Assembly: GCA_003252105.1 (NCBI GenBank)
Contig: QKDL01000071.1
Coordinates: 21,035-85,034, forward strand
Direction: 5' to 3'
DNA: 64,000 nucleotides
Origin: Arcobacter sp.
Lineage (GTDB): Bacteria > Campylobacterota > Campylobacteria > Campylobacterales > Arcobacteraceae
Both the position numbers and the translations under genes were made by a program. Positions within the stretch are counted from its first letter, which is position 1, and every line of letters starts with the position of its first letter. Shown here piece after piece: positions 28,509-37,315 of this stretch. The notes beneath the pieces are model-generated. The model was not told the origin of the DNA. It saw only the letters and a list, made by a program, of their open reading frames with translations, and did no database searches.

Positions 28509-29525
28509 CTATTCTTCTATACTCCATGTTAAAGTTTCCCCTGCATACATAGGAACAACTTGTTCATTTTTATATTCATATGATGAAGGTACTATAAACT
28601 CTTTTTGTATTAGTTTTATATCTTTTTTTGGTGGCTTAATCCCATAAATTTTTTGAGCATTTAAACTAATAAATTTATTTAAATTTTCTAAACAATTATT
28701 ATCATTAAAAAGTTGTGTTAATACTTGTAAAGCTATTGGTGCAGTAAATACACCAGCAGCACAACCACAACACTCTTTTTTATGTTTTGGATGGGGAGCT
28801 GAATCACTTCCAAACATAAGTTTTGGATGAGCTTTTAATGCTGCGTTTAATAATGCACTTCTATCTTCTGGTCTTTTTGCAATAGGTTTGCAAAATAGAT
28901 GTGGTTGAAGCATCCCACCAGCAACATCATCTAAAGTTATAAGCAGATGATGTAAAGTTACTGTTGCATAAAGGTTATCATATTTATCTAGTAATTCAAT
29001 AGCATCTTTTGTTGTGATATGTTCCATAATAATTTTCAAATCAGGAAAAGCTGATGCAATAGATTCATAAATAGGCATAAATTCTTTTTCTCTATCCATT
29101 ACAAATCCATTTGTTTCTCCATGAATACATAAAGGAATTCCAAGTTTACTCATAGATTCTAACGTAGGTCTTAAAACTTCTACATCCATAGAAGCAACAC
29201 CCGTTTCAGAATTTGTAGTAATCCCTGCTGGATAAAGTTTTATTGCAATGATTTCATCTTTTATATCTTCTAAAAACTCATAAGAGTAGTTATTTTGAAA
29301 AAATAGTGTTACATATGGTTCAAAATCATCATCTTTACATGCTTCTTTTATTCTTTGTTTGTAAGATAATAAAGCATCTTTTGTTGTAATAGGTGGTACT
29401 AAGTTTGGCATAACTAAAGCACCTGAAAAAGTTTTTGAAGTTAATGGTCCAACAAGATTTAACATATCTCCATCACGAAGATGAAGATGCATATCTAAAG
29501 CTTGTGATATTGTAAAAGAAGACAT
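28509..29525 (-). CDS. pyrC: Dihydroorotase (PyrC, class II)
   Basis: Zinc enzyme closing dihydroorotate from carbamoyl aspartate in pyrimidine synthesis. The metal-binding motif is DMHLHLRDG, the carboxylated lysine lies in IAIKLYPAG, the histidines are in IHGETN and MEHITT, and the catalytic Asp is in [10 protein letters not shown]. It is the E. coli-like stand-alone form, 338 residues. It ends 2 bases after the fliM stop (convergent), and its start lies one base from the end of the first PII gene, so it may be read from that gene. Confidence 0.95.
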   Translation of the reverse strand: MSSFTISQALDMHLHLRDGDMLNLVGPLTSKTFSGALVMPNLVPPITTKDALLSYKQRIKEACKDDDFEPYVTLFFQNNYSYEFLEDIKDEIIAIKLYPAGITTNSETGVASMDVEVLRPTLESMSKLGIPLCIHGETNGFVMDREKEFMPIYESIASAFPDLKIIMEHITTKDAIELLDKYDNLYATVTLHHLLITLDDVAGGMLQPHLFCKPIAKRPEDRSALLNAALKAHPKLMFGSDSAPHPKHKKECCGCAAGVFTAPIALQVLTQLFNDNNCLENLNKFISLNAQKIYGIKPPKKDIKLIQKEFIVPSSYEYKNEQVVPMYAGETLTWSIEE

Positions 29526-29526
29526 A

Positions 29527-29886
<360 letters not shown>

Positions 29887-29944
29887 TTATATTTTAACCA
29901 AAATTTTTTAAAATAACTCTTTTTTACTAAACTACTATAATAGT

Positions 29945-31135
29945 TTAAAAAGCTCGCTTAAATTCTGGGTAAGCTTCAAGACCACACTCTTCAACATCAA
30001 GTCCTTGTAACTCTTCATCTCTTTGTGCTCTTAATGGAACAATTTTATTTATAACAAATAATACTATAAAAGAAACTACAAATACAAAAATACCAACTAC
30101 AACTACACCTTTTAATTGTCCTAATAATGTAATATTTACTCCATCACTTGCAAAAATACCAACAGCCAATGTTCCCCAAATACCATTTAATAAGTGTACT
30201 GATAAAGCACCAACTGGATCATCAAGTCTTAGTTTATCAAAGAAGCTAACTCCAAATACAACTAAAACCCCACCTATTGCACCTATTAAAATGGGTGTGT
30301 AAATATTGTATAAATCTGGTCCAGCTGTAATTGCAACAAGTCCACCTAAAGCACCATTTAAAATCATTGTGATATCAAGTTTTTTATACATAAAGTACAT
30401 AAACATACCAACTACAATTGCACCTGCTAATCCTGCTGTGTTAGTATTCATGATTGTTAAGGCTACAGCATCTGCACTCTCTTTTGAAGAGATTGAACCA
30501 ACAGAACCACCATTAAATCCAAACCAACCAATCCATAAAAGAAAAGCACCAAGAGTAACTAAAGGTACATTTGATGCAGGAATTACTTTAACTCCACCCT
30601 CTTTTGTGTATCTTCCAGATCTTGCTCCAATTACTAAAATTGCTGCAAGAAGTGCCCAACCACCTGTACTATGAATTACTGTTGAACCTGCTAAATCGTA
30701 CATATTTAAATCAAAAAATGTTCCCTTTAACATATCTGAACCCCAAGACCAATTTACTATAATTGGATAGATTATACCACCCATAATTATAGTAAATAGT
30801 GCTAAAGGAAGTACCTTTGCTCTTTCACTCACACCACCAGACATAATATTGATTACTTTACCGACAAATGCCATTTGAAAAAGAAAAGCTGCCCATTTTG
30901 ACATTGTATCACTTCCAAAATCACCAAATGCAATTGAGTAACCCACAAGTAAAAATGCTAAAGATGCCACTGCATAAATCATTGTGTTTACCATAAGAAC
31001 TGCTGTTACATTTTTTGTTCTTACAAGTCCTGCTTCAAGCATTGCAAAACCTGGTACCATAAAAATAATTAACGTCATTGCAAAAATTGCAAAAAACGTA
31101 TCAAGTACGTAGTTGATTGAATTTAAATCAGTCAT
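29945..31135 (-). CDS. amt: Ammonium transporter (Amt), first copy
   Basis: Inner membrane ammonium channel with about 11 helices. The twin conducting histidines are visible in GSTVIHSTGGWAL and ALSVHLLNGIWGTL, and the signature MPGFAMLEAGLVRTKN is near the N terminus. The cytoplasmic tail (VEECGLEAYPEFKRAF) is the region PII usually meets. Its promoter region carries the TGTATA-N5-TATACA dyad and a -10 TATAAT. Confidence 0.94.
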   Translation of the reverse strand: MTDLNSINYVLDTFFAIFAMTLIIFMVPGFAMLEAGLVRTKNVTAVLMVNTMIYAVASLAFLLVGYSIAFGDFGSDTMSKWAAFLFQMAFVGKVINIMSGGVSERAKVLPLALFTIIMGGIIYPIIVNWSWGSDMLKGTFFDLNMYDLAGSTVIHSTGGWALLAAILVIGARSGRYTKEGGVKVIPASNVPLVTLGAFLLWIGWFGFNGGSVGSISSKESADAVALTIMNTNTAGLAGAIVVGMFMYFMYKKLDITMILNGALGGLVAITAGPDLYNIYTPILIGAIGGVLVVFGVSFFDKLRLDDPVGALSVHLLNGIWGTLAVGIFASDGVNITLLGQLKGVVVVGIFVFVVSFIVLFVINKIVPLRAQRDEELQGLDVEECGLEAYPEFKRAF

Positions 31136-31165
31136 TTTTAGTCCTCACCTTTTGAAATGAGGTCA

Positions 31166-31171
31166 ATTATA
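31166..31171 (-). promoter_or_regulatory. -10 box of first amt promoter
   Basis: TATAAT on the minus strand, 30 bases before the amt start and 32 bases downstream of the TGTATA-N5-TATACA dyad, which places the dyad centre near -53. Confidence 0.5.
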
Positions 31172-31203
31172 TATTTTTTTAAGAGTTTTAGATAGTAGTC
31201 ATT

Positions 31204-31220
31204 TGTATATTAATTATACA
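31204..31220. promoter_or_regulatory. Dyad operator TGTATA-N5-TATACA upstream of first amt
   Basis: TGTATATTAATTATACA is a perfect 6-5-6 dyad. A second near copy, TGTATA-GTTTC-TATATA, begins 18 bases further upstream (31222). The same perfect 17-bp dyad is found twice more, before the second amt and before the sensor/NtrC-like/glnD operon. The geometry matches NtrC sites (TGCACY-N5-RGTGCA) with different arms. Confidence 0.65.
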
Positions 31221-31234
31221 TTGTATAGTTTCTA

Positions 31235-31265
31235 TATACTAAAGGAAAAAATATCCTTTAGTATA
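31235..31265 (-). terminator. Hairpin after second PII gene
   Basis: TATACTAAAGGA and TCCTTTAGTATA form a 12-bp stem with a 7-base loop, 10 bases past the PII stop. It has no U tract. It probably separates the amt2-PII unit from the first amt promoter. Confidence 0.5.
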
Positions 31266-31274
31266 AAATTGTTG

Positions 31275-31628
<354 letters not shown>

Positions 31629-31635
31629 CTATATA

Positions 31636-32850
31636 TTAAGCTTTTTTGAACTCTGGATAACACTCTAATCCTGTCTCATGAATGTCAAGACCAGTAATTT
31701 CAGTCTCTTCATCAACTCTTAATCCCATAACAAGGTCTAAAATTTTCCATACTATGAAAGAACTTATGAAAACAAATGCTCCAATTACAACAATACCTTT
31801 TAATTGTGCTAAGATTGTAACATCTGGATTAAAGATACCTACAGCTAATGTTCCCCAGATACCTGCAACTAAGTGAACAGATAAAGCACCAACAGGATCA
31901 TCAATTCTTAACTTATCAAAGAAAGGAACAGCGAATACAACTAATGCACCACCAACGATACCTTCAATAAATGCAACCATCATTCCTAAGTCTGGACCAG
32001 CTGTACAAGATACAAGACCAGCTAAAGCACCATTTAATACCATTGTTAAATCAACTTTTTTGTATAAAAGTTGAGTTAAAATAGCAGCCATAATAGCACC
32101 TGCACAAGCAGCCATATTTGTATCAGCAACAACTAATGCAACACCATCAATATCAGCTTTTGAACCTAATGCTAATTGAGAACCACCATTGAATCCAAAC
32201 CATCCCATCCATAAAATGAATGTACCAAGAGTTGCTAATGTTAAGTTTGAACCAGGGATTGGCTTAACTTTACCATCTTTTGTATATTTACCTTTTCTAG
32301 CTCCAAGGATAAGTACACCAGCTAATGCAGCCCATCCACCAACAGAGTGAACAATAGTTGAACCAGCAAAGTCAGAGAAACCAGCGATTACTCCACCTAA
32401 CTCAGTTCCACCCCAAGTCCAGTGACCTTGAATTGGATAAATAATACCACTTAATACTACAACGAAGATTAAGAATGGCCATAATTTCATTCTTTCTGCA
32501 ATTGAACCAGAGATTACAGATGCAGCAGTTGCAACGAATACAACTTGAAAGAAGAAGTCAGCTGCAGCTGGATAAGAAGCATCAGCAGCAGTTTCCATAC
32601 TAATAGTTGAGAAACTTCCAATAAATGAAGACCCCTCACCATACATTACATTGTACCCGATAAAGTAGTACATCATACAAGAGATTGCAAATAAAGCAAT
32701 GTTTTTTGTTAAAACCGTAGCATTATTTTTTGATCTCGTAAGACCAGACTCAAGCATTGCAAAACCTGCAGCCATCCACATTACTAGAACACCCATTATT
32801 ACAAATAGGAATCCGTCAAGAACATATTTTACATCAGCAAAATTTTCCAT
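31636..32850 (-). CDS. amt: Ammonium transporter (Amt), second copy
   Basis: 404-residue paralogue of the first Amt. The twin histidines lie in GSTIVHSVGGWAAL and ALSVHLVAGIWGTL, and the signature AGFAMLESGLTRSKN is intact. It carries a longer acidic N-terminal part and the C-terminal PII-contact tail (IHETGLECYPEFKKA). Its codons look more optimal than those of the first copy, which suggests higher expression. The promoter has the TGTATA dyad with nearly the same spacing as the first copy. Confidence 0.94.
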   Translation of the reverse strand: MENFADVKYVLDGFLFVIMGVLVMWMAAGFAMLESGLTRSKNNATVLTKNIALFAISCMMYYFIGYNVMYGEGSSFIGSFSTISMETAADASYPAAADFFFQVVFVATAASVISGSIAERMKLWPFLIFVVVLSGIIYPIQGHWTWGGTELGGVIAGFSDFAGSTIVHSVGGWAALAGVLILGARKGKYTKDGKVKPIPGSNLTLATLGTFILWMGWFGFNGGSQLALGSKADIDGVALVVADTNMAACAGAIMAAILTQLLYKKVDLTMVLNGALAGLVSCTAGPDLGMMVAFIEGIVGGALVVFAVPFFDKLRIDDPVGALSVHLVAGIWGTLAVGIFNPDVTILAQLKGIVVIGAFVFISSFIVWKILDLVMGLRVDEETEITGLDIHETGLECYPEFKKA

Positions 32851-32880
32851 ATTTTTCCTTTACTAAAATGTTATGTTGGA

Positions 32881-32886
32881 ATTTTA
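32881..32886 (-). promoter_or_regulatory. -10 box of second amt promoter
   Basis: TAAAAT on the minus strand, 31 bases downstream of the second TGTATA-N5-TATACA dyad (32 bases at the first amt). Confidence 0.4.
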
Positions 32887-32917
32887 TCAGATTTAAAAAG
32901 TAAATATTCATTGATAC

Positions 32918-32934
32918 TGTATATTATTTATACA
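32918..32934. promoter_or_regulatory. Dyad operator TGTATA-N5-TATACA upstream of second amt
   Basis: TGTATATTATTTATACA is a perfect dyad in the 281-base divergent region between amt and the sensor-like gene. Its distance to the amt start (68 bases) is almost the same as at the first amt (69). The rest of this gap is AT-rich and shows no gene. Confidence 0.65.
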
Positions 32935-33065
32935 CATATTTAACTAATTTAAATCCAATATGAGCAATAGTTACCATAATACGGATACTTTCTAGTTTTT
33001 TACAAGATCTTAGATTTTATTAATATTTTAACATTAAATGTACATATTTTTATTTTTTAAATAAT

Positions 33066-33082
33066 TGTATAATATCTATACA
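33066..33082. promoter_or_regulatory. Dyad operator TGTATA-N5-TATACA upstream of the sensor/NtrC-like/glnD operon
   Basis: TGTATAATATCTATACA is a perfect dyad 50 bases before the ATG at 33132, with a TATAAT at 33105-33110. The gap from dyad to -10 is 22 bases, about one helical turn less than at the amt promoters, so the dyad sits on the same DNA face. Confidence 0.65.
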
Positions 33083-33104
33083 TAAAATTTAAACAACTGT
33101 ATGA

Positions 33105-33110
33105 TATAAT
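33105..33110 (+). promoter_or_regulatory. -10 box of the sensor/NtrC-like/glnD operon
   Basis: TATAAT 22 bases upstream of the ATG at 33132, followed by an AGGAG ribosome site. Confidence 0.5.
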
Positions 33111-33131
33111 AATCATAATTAGGAGAATAAT

Positions 33132-33995
33132 ATGAAAGAGTATTTAGAAGCTTATTTTCAAAATCAAGATAAAATAGAAGATTTTATTCAAGAAAGTTTA
33201 TTAAACTTAGGGGAAATAAAAAAACTAAGAGAAAATTATTTTAAAGATGTTTTCGATATATTTCCATCTTTAGAATTAGTATATATTATAAACAAAGACA
33301 CAAAGCTTCAGATTTCTCCAAATTTTTACAGAAATAATGTAGATGCAAGTGCACAAAATAAAACTAGAGAGTATTTAATCTCTAAACTACATTTCAAAGA
33401 GAATTCTAAAGCTGCATTTAGTTCACCTTATATTAGTAATGCAACAAGAAATAACTGTATTACTGTATCAATAAAAGAAGGTAACTACATAATATTTTTT
33501 GATTTTAAAATTGAAACACTTTTAGAAAGATTACATCTAATTGAGTTAAATAAACCATTTCATACATTAACAAAAGCATTTTATACTATAGCAGGTTATG
33601 CAATGTTTTTATTATCAGTATTTATAGTATTTTATTCAATATATGATTTTGTTCACTCATTTGTAATAAAAGGGATATTTGACTTAGACACAATCTTTAA
33701 GCCTATTATTGCACTAACCTTAGGTGTCGCAATATTTGACTTGGCAAAAACAATTTTAGAACAAGAAGTTTATTTTAAAAGTTATTCTAAAACAGCTAAA
33801 GTTGAAACTAAAATGGTAACAAAGTTTCTGATTTCAATCATTATTGCACTTTCTATTGAAGGACTAATGGTTGTATTTAAAATAGCAATTCATGATTATG
33901 ATAAAATGATAAATGCCTTATACCTGATTACTGGTATCTCATTGATTCTTATAGCTTTATCAATTTTTATCTATCTAACCAAAAAAGAAAAATAA
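33132..33995 (+). CDS. Membrane protein with N-terminal Cache/PDC-like domain, first gene of the glnD operon
   Basis: 287 residues. The first 150 or so look like a soluble sensor fold of the Cache/PDC kind (PSLELVYIINKDTKLQISPNFYRNN ... YISNATRNNCITVSIKEGNYIIFFDF), but without a preceding helix or signal, so its side of the membrane is unclear. Four membrane helices follow (about 157-180, 190-210, 228-248 and 258-280). There is no kinase or cyclase domain. The operon context suggests nitrogen-linked sensing, but no ligand or partner can be assigned. Confidence 0.6.
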   Translation: MKEYLEAYFQNQDKIEDFIQESLLNLGEIKKLRENYFKDVFDIFPSLELVYIINKDTKLQISPNFYRNNVDASAQNKTREYLISKLHFKENSKAAFSSPYISNATRNNCITVSIKEGNYIIFFDFKIETLLERLHLIELNKPFHTLTKAFYTIAGYAMFLLSVFIVFYSIYDFVHSFVIKGIFDLDTIFKPIIALTLGVAIFDLAKTILEQEVYFKSYSKTAKVETKMVTKFLISIIIALSIEGLMVVFKIAIHDYDKMINALYLITGISLILIALSIFIYLTKKEK

Positions 33996-34021
33996 ATATA
34001 GTATAATAAAGAAGGTATCAA

Positions 34022-34780
34022 ATGGAAGAATATATAGCAATTTCAAAAAATTCAAAAGAGATATTAAATTCGGCTCACTTACTTCAAAGTGTACAAGTCA
34101 ATGCACTGATTTCGGGAGAACCTGGAGTTGGTAAAAAATCATTGGCTCAATATATCGTACCGAAAGCTCCTGTTTTCAAAGCAAAAAATCTACAACAAGA
34201 TATAAGTGATGGGATAATAAATCTTCAAAATTGTTCTATTATTATTGATAAAATAGAAAATATTACTAATGTAGATTTGCTTACAACTTGGATAAACGAA
34301 AACAATATAAGAGTGATTGCAACAACATTAAAAGAGGATTTAAATGTTAAGTTAGCAGAGATATTCTCTATTACTATAGAACTCCCTCCATTAAGAGATA
34401 GGGAAGAGGATGTAAAAGCATTAACTGAAAAATTCTCAAAAGAAGCAAGTGATACACTTGATTTAGATAGGATAGTTCCCTCTAAACTAATGATAAATAT
34501 CTCAAATAATGCCCATAGCCTAAGAAAATCTATATATTTTTCATACCTTTTTGAAACAATTGGTGAAGATGAAATTTTAATGTTTATGGAAAACTATATG
34601 TTTGCCAATATGCAAGGGGAAAACTCATATAAAGATTTTTTATATCTTCTTGAAGTTCCTTTATTAAAAGCTGCAGCAAAAAAATATAAATCACAAGTTC
34701 AAATGGCAAAACATTTAGGATTAAACAGAATCACTCTTCGAAAAAAATTAGATATTCATAAGGATTTATTGAATGAGTGA
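34022..34780 (+). CDS. Shrunken NtrC-like protein: degenerate AAA+ domain plus Fis-type HTH
   Basis: 252 residues with no receiver domain. The AAA+ part has a Walker A (SGEPGVGKKS), a degraded Walker B region (NCSIIIDKIEN, where active members have DE) and a preserved PPLRDREEDV stretch. The GAFTGA loop that contacts sigma54 is absent. The C-terminal 40 residues are a Fis-type HTH (AAAKKYKSQVQMAKHLGLNRITLRKKL). It is therefore unlikely to activate sigma54 and may work as an ordinary DNA-binding regulator. Rhodobacter capsulatus NtrC is a known GAFTGA-less case acting with sigma70. The stop overlaps the glnD start. Confidence 0.75.
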   Translation: MEEYIAISKNSKEILNSAHLLQSVQVNALISGEPGVGKKSLAQYIVPKAPVFKAKNLQQDISDGIINLQNCSIIIDKIENITNVDLLTTWINENNIRVIATTLKEDLNVKLAEIFSITIELPPLRDREEDVKALTEKFSKEASDTLDLDRIVPSKLMINISNNAHSLRKSIYFSYLFETIGEDEILMFMENYMFANMQGENSYKDFLYLLEVPLLKAAAKKYKSQVQMAKHLGLNRITLRKKLDIHKDLLNE

Positions 34781-37304
34781 AATAAATATCCTCGTTGAGG
34801 ATTTGATTTCAAATAATGCAAAAGATTTTGAAATTTCAAAAGTTTTTAAAAAATATTTTAAAGACTATCTAGCTTCTATAGACACTACAGTAGAAACAAC
34901 TGGCGGAAAAGACTTCTTTGTAAAACATACAAAAGAGACTGATAAATTTATTGTATTACTTTATAAATATATGCTAAGAAAACATTTTGGCGATTATCAA
35001 CCAATGAGCACTTCTGTACCAATAACACTAATAGCACTTGGAAGTTATGGTAGAGAGCAACTTTGTATCTATTCAGATGTAGATTTGATGATTTTATATG
35101 AAGATACAAGAGGTTATAACCTAAAAGAGATAATGGAAGAATTAATTACTCTTGCATGGGATTGTGGTTTGAAACTTGGTTCTAGAGTACATGAATTAAA
35201 AGAGGTTGAAAAAGCTGTAAAAGAAGATATAACTATCAAAAGTTCAATTTTGGAATCACGTATGATTTATGGCTCAAAACATCTTTGGTATGGATATCAA
35301 AATGTTTTAAGAAGAATAAGAAAAACAAACCAAAAAGAGTTTGTATTAGAAAAACTTGAAGAACATAAACAAAGACTTTTAAAATATCCACTTAAAATGG
35401 AACCAAATATCAAAGATGGTTATGGTGGTATGAGAGAAGCTAATATGATATTTTGGATGGCTACAGTTATATATGGAGTATCAGATATTAGACAACTTTC
35501 AGAAAAAGAGTTTAGTGAAGAGGAATACAAAAAATATCGAACTGCTTTAGAATATATTTTTCAAGTAAGAAGTGCTTTACATAATATTGCAAAAAAAAAG
35601 CTAGATGTTGTAAATTTTGATGTATTGCCAGAGCTTAGTTCAAAACTTGGTTTTGAACATAAACCAAGGATGACAAAAGAGCGTCAATGTATGGCTAAGA
35701 TTCTAGAGTCTTTACATAGAGTACACTTTTTTTCAACTATTATGGTAAAAAAATTTACAAGACAAATTATTACAAATAAAGAACATCCTTTGGAAGTTAA
35801 AAAATATAGATACAAAAAAAATCTATATATCATTGAGGATAAACTTTTTAGTTCATTTTATAACAAACCAAAAAAACTTATAGAGTTACTTGAAGAATTA
35901 ATCGAATTACCAAATGAAGTACAACATTTTGATAGATCATATATAAATTATGCAAGTCAATCAATCCTACCTAGTAAACTAACAAAAGATATAAAAAAAG
36001 TGATTAAAGCACTTCTTTTTAAAGAAAATTTATATCCAATAATCAAACTCATTTATAATGCAAGATTATTTCAATCAGTTATTCCTATTGCAAAAAAGAT
36101 TGTAAATCAACCTCAATTTGATGGATATCATCAACATCCTGTTGATGTTCATTCAATTAAAACATTAAAAAAACTCCAAGAGATACATGACCCATATGTA
36201 AAAGAGATATATGAATCTTTAGAAGAGAAAGAAAGAGCTTTAGTAAGACTTGTTTGTCTTTTTCATGATGTAGGAAAAGGTAGAGTAAATGATCATCATC
36301 TCTCAGGGGAAAAACTTTTTAAAAATCTTACTACATCTTTAGATTTTGAACACAATGATATTCAACTAGGAGCTTTACTTGTAAGATATCACAATATGAT
36401 GAGTAAAGTTGCTTCAAATGAAGATATCTACTCAGAAAAAATAATTCTAAGTTTTACAGCTTTATTAAAATCTGAGCTTGCTTTAAAAATGTTATATGTA
36501 GTGACATATGCTGATATCTCAGCAGTAGGTGAAACAGTATATAAAAGTTCTACAGCATCATTGTTAAGACAACTTTATTTACAAGCACTTCCTGCCTTTG
36601 AAAATAAAAACTTATTAAATGAAAACTCTCGAAGAATTGCTAAAATGGACACAATTAAAAAAAGCAAACAATATAAAGAGTTGTCAAATATTATGAAGAA
36701 AAAAATCCAATATATATCTTCAAATCAAATCTTTTTACAAAAAAAAGCAAAAGATATCTTGGATATTGCAATAAAAGCAAATGAGATTTCAACTTATGAT
36801 TATGAAATAAAAAATGCTCCTACTTTGATTATCAGAATTATTAGAAAACAACCTTTAAATCTAGGTTTTCTTTTAGGTAAGTTAGAGTTTTTAAATATTT
36901 CTACAATGAATATTTTTAAACTTTACGATGAAAAAAAATTCTTTGAAATAAAATTTTCTGAAGCTGTAGATGAAGAGGATTTATTATATATTTCACAAAT
37001 TATTGAAAACTCTTTTGATATGGATAAAAAAATTAATCTAAAAAAACCTATTATATTAAAAGAAAATGTAGGAATTGATTGTAACCATACAACATATCTT
37101 GCAGCTATGCAAGTTACAGCAAAAGACCAAAAAGGACTTTTTGCATATATTGCAAAAGTTTTTGATGACTTTAGTATTGAAATAGAAAGTGCCAAAGTTG
37201 GTTCAATAAAAGGGATGGCAAAAGATTTATTCTTGATTGAAAAAAATGGAAGATTTTGTAGTAAACAAGATGAGATTTTAAACTCTCTTTGTACAGATGA
37301 GTAA
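34773..37304 (+). CDS. glnD: [Protein-PII] uridylyltransferase/uridylyl-removing enzyme (GlnD)
   Basis: Bifunctional sensor of glutamine that modifies PII on Tyr51. The nucleotidyltransferase motif is LGSYGREQLCIYSDVDLMILYED near 84-106. The HD hydrolase domain shows HPVDVHSIKTL and LVCLFHDVGKG (about 450-510). Two ACT domains close the protein (TLIIRIIRKQPLNLGFLLGKLEF and MQVTAKDQKGLFAYIAKVFDDF). The length of 843 is usual. It shares an operon with the NtrC-like gene and lies next to two PII genes with intact Tyr51, so the full uridylylation circuit is present. Confidence 0.95.
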   Translation: MSEINILVEDLISNNAKDFEISKVFKKYFKDYLASIDTTVETTGGKDFFVKHTKETDKFIVLLYKYMLRKHFGDYQPMSTSVPITLIALGSYGREQLCIYSDVDLMILYEDTRGYNLKEIMEELITLAWDCGLKLGSRVHELKEVEKAVKEDITIKSSILESRMIYGSKHLWYGYQNVLRRIRKTNQKEFVLEKLEEHKQRLLKYPLKMEPNIKDGYGGMREANMIFWMATVIYGVSDIRQLSEKEFSEEEYKKYRTALEYIFQVRSALHNIAKKKLDVVNFDVLPELSSKLGFEHKPRMTKERQCMAKILESLHRVHFFSTIMVKKFTRQIITNKEHPLEVKKYRYKKNLYIIEDKLFSSFYNKPKKLIELLEELIELPNEVQHFDRSYINYASQSILPSKLTKDIKKVIKALLFKENLYPIIKLIYNARLFQSVIPIAKKIVNQPQFDGYHQHPVDVHSIKTLKKLQEIHDPYVKEIYESLEEKERALVRLVCLFHDVGKGRVNDHHLSGEKLFKNLTTSLDFEHNDIQLGALLVRYHNMMSKVASNEDIYSEKIILSFTALLKSELALKMLYVVTYADISAVGETVYKSSTASLLRQLYLQALPAFENKNLLNENSRRIAKMDTIKKSKQYKELSNIMKKKIQYISSNQIFLQKKAKDILDIAIKANEISTYDYEIKNAPTLIIRIIRKQPLNLGFLLGKLEFLNISTMNIFKLYDEKKFFEIKFSEAVDEEDLLYISQIIENSFDMDKKINLKKPIILKENVGIDCNHTTYLAAMQVTAKDQKGLFAYIAKVFDDFSIEIESAKVGSIKGMAKDLFLIEKNGRFCSKQDEILNSLCTDE

Positions 37305-37315
37305 AACTCATCTGT
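37293..37315. terminator. Hairpin at glnD stop
   Basis: ACAGATGAGT-aaa-ACTCATCTGT is a perfect 10-bp stem covering the glnD stop and touching the stop of the convergent Aas-like gene. Confidence 0.55.

Noticed and set aside
30306-30674. 122-residue plus-strand ORF opposite amt
   Set aside because: Antisense shadow of the conserved amt frame, Pro- and Thr-rich, without a ribosome site.
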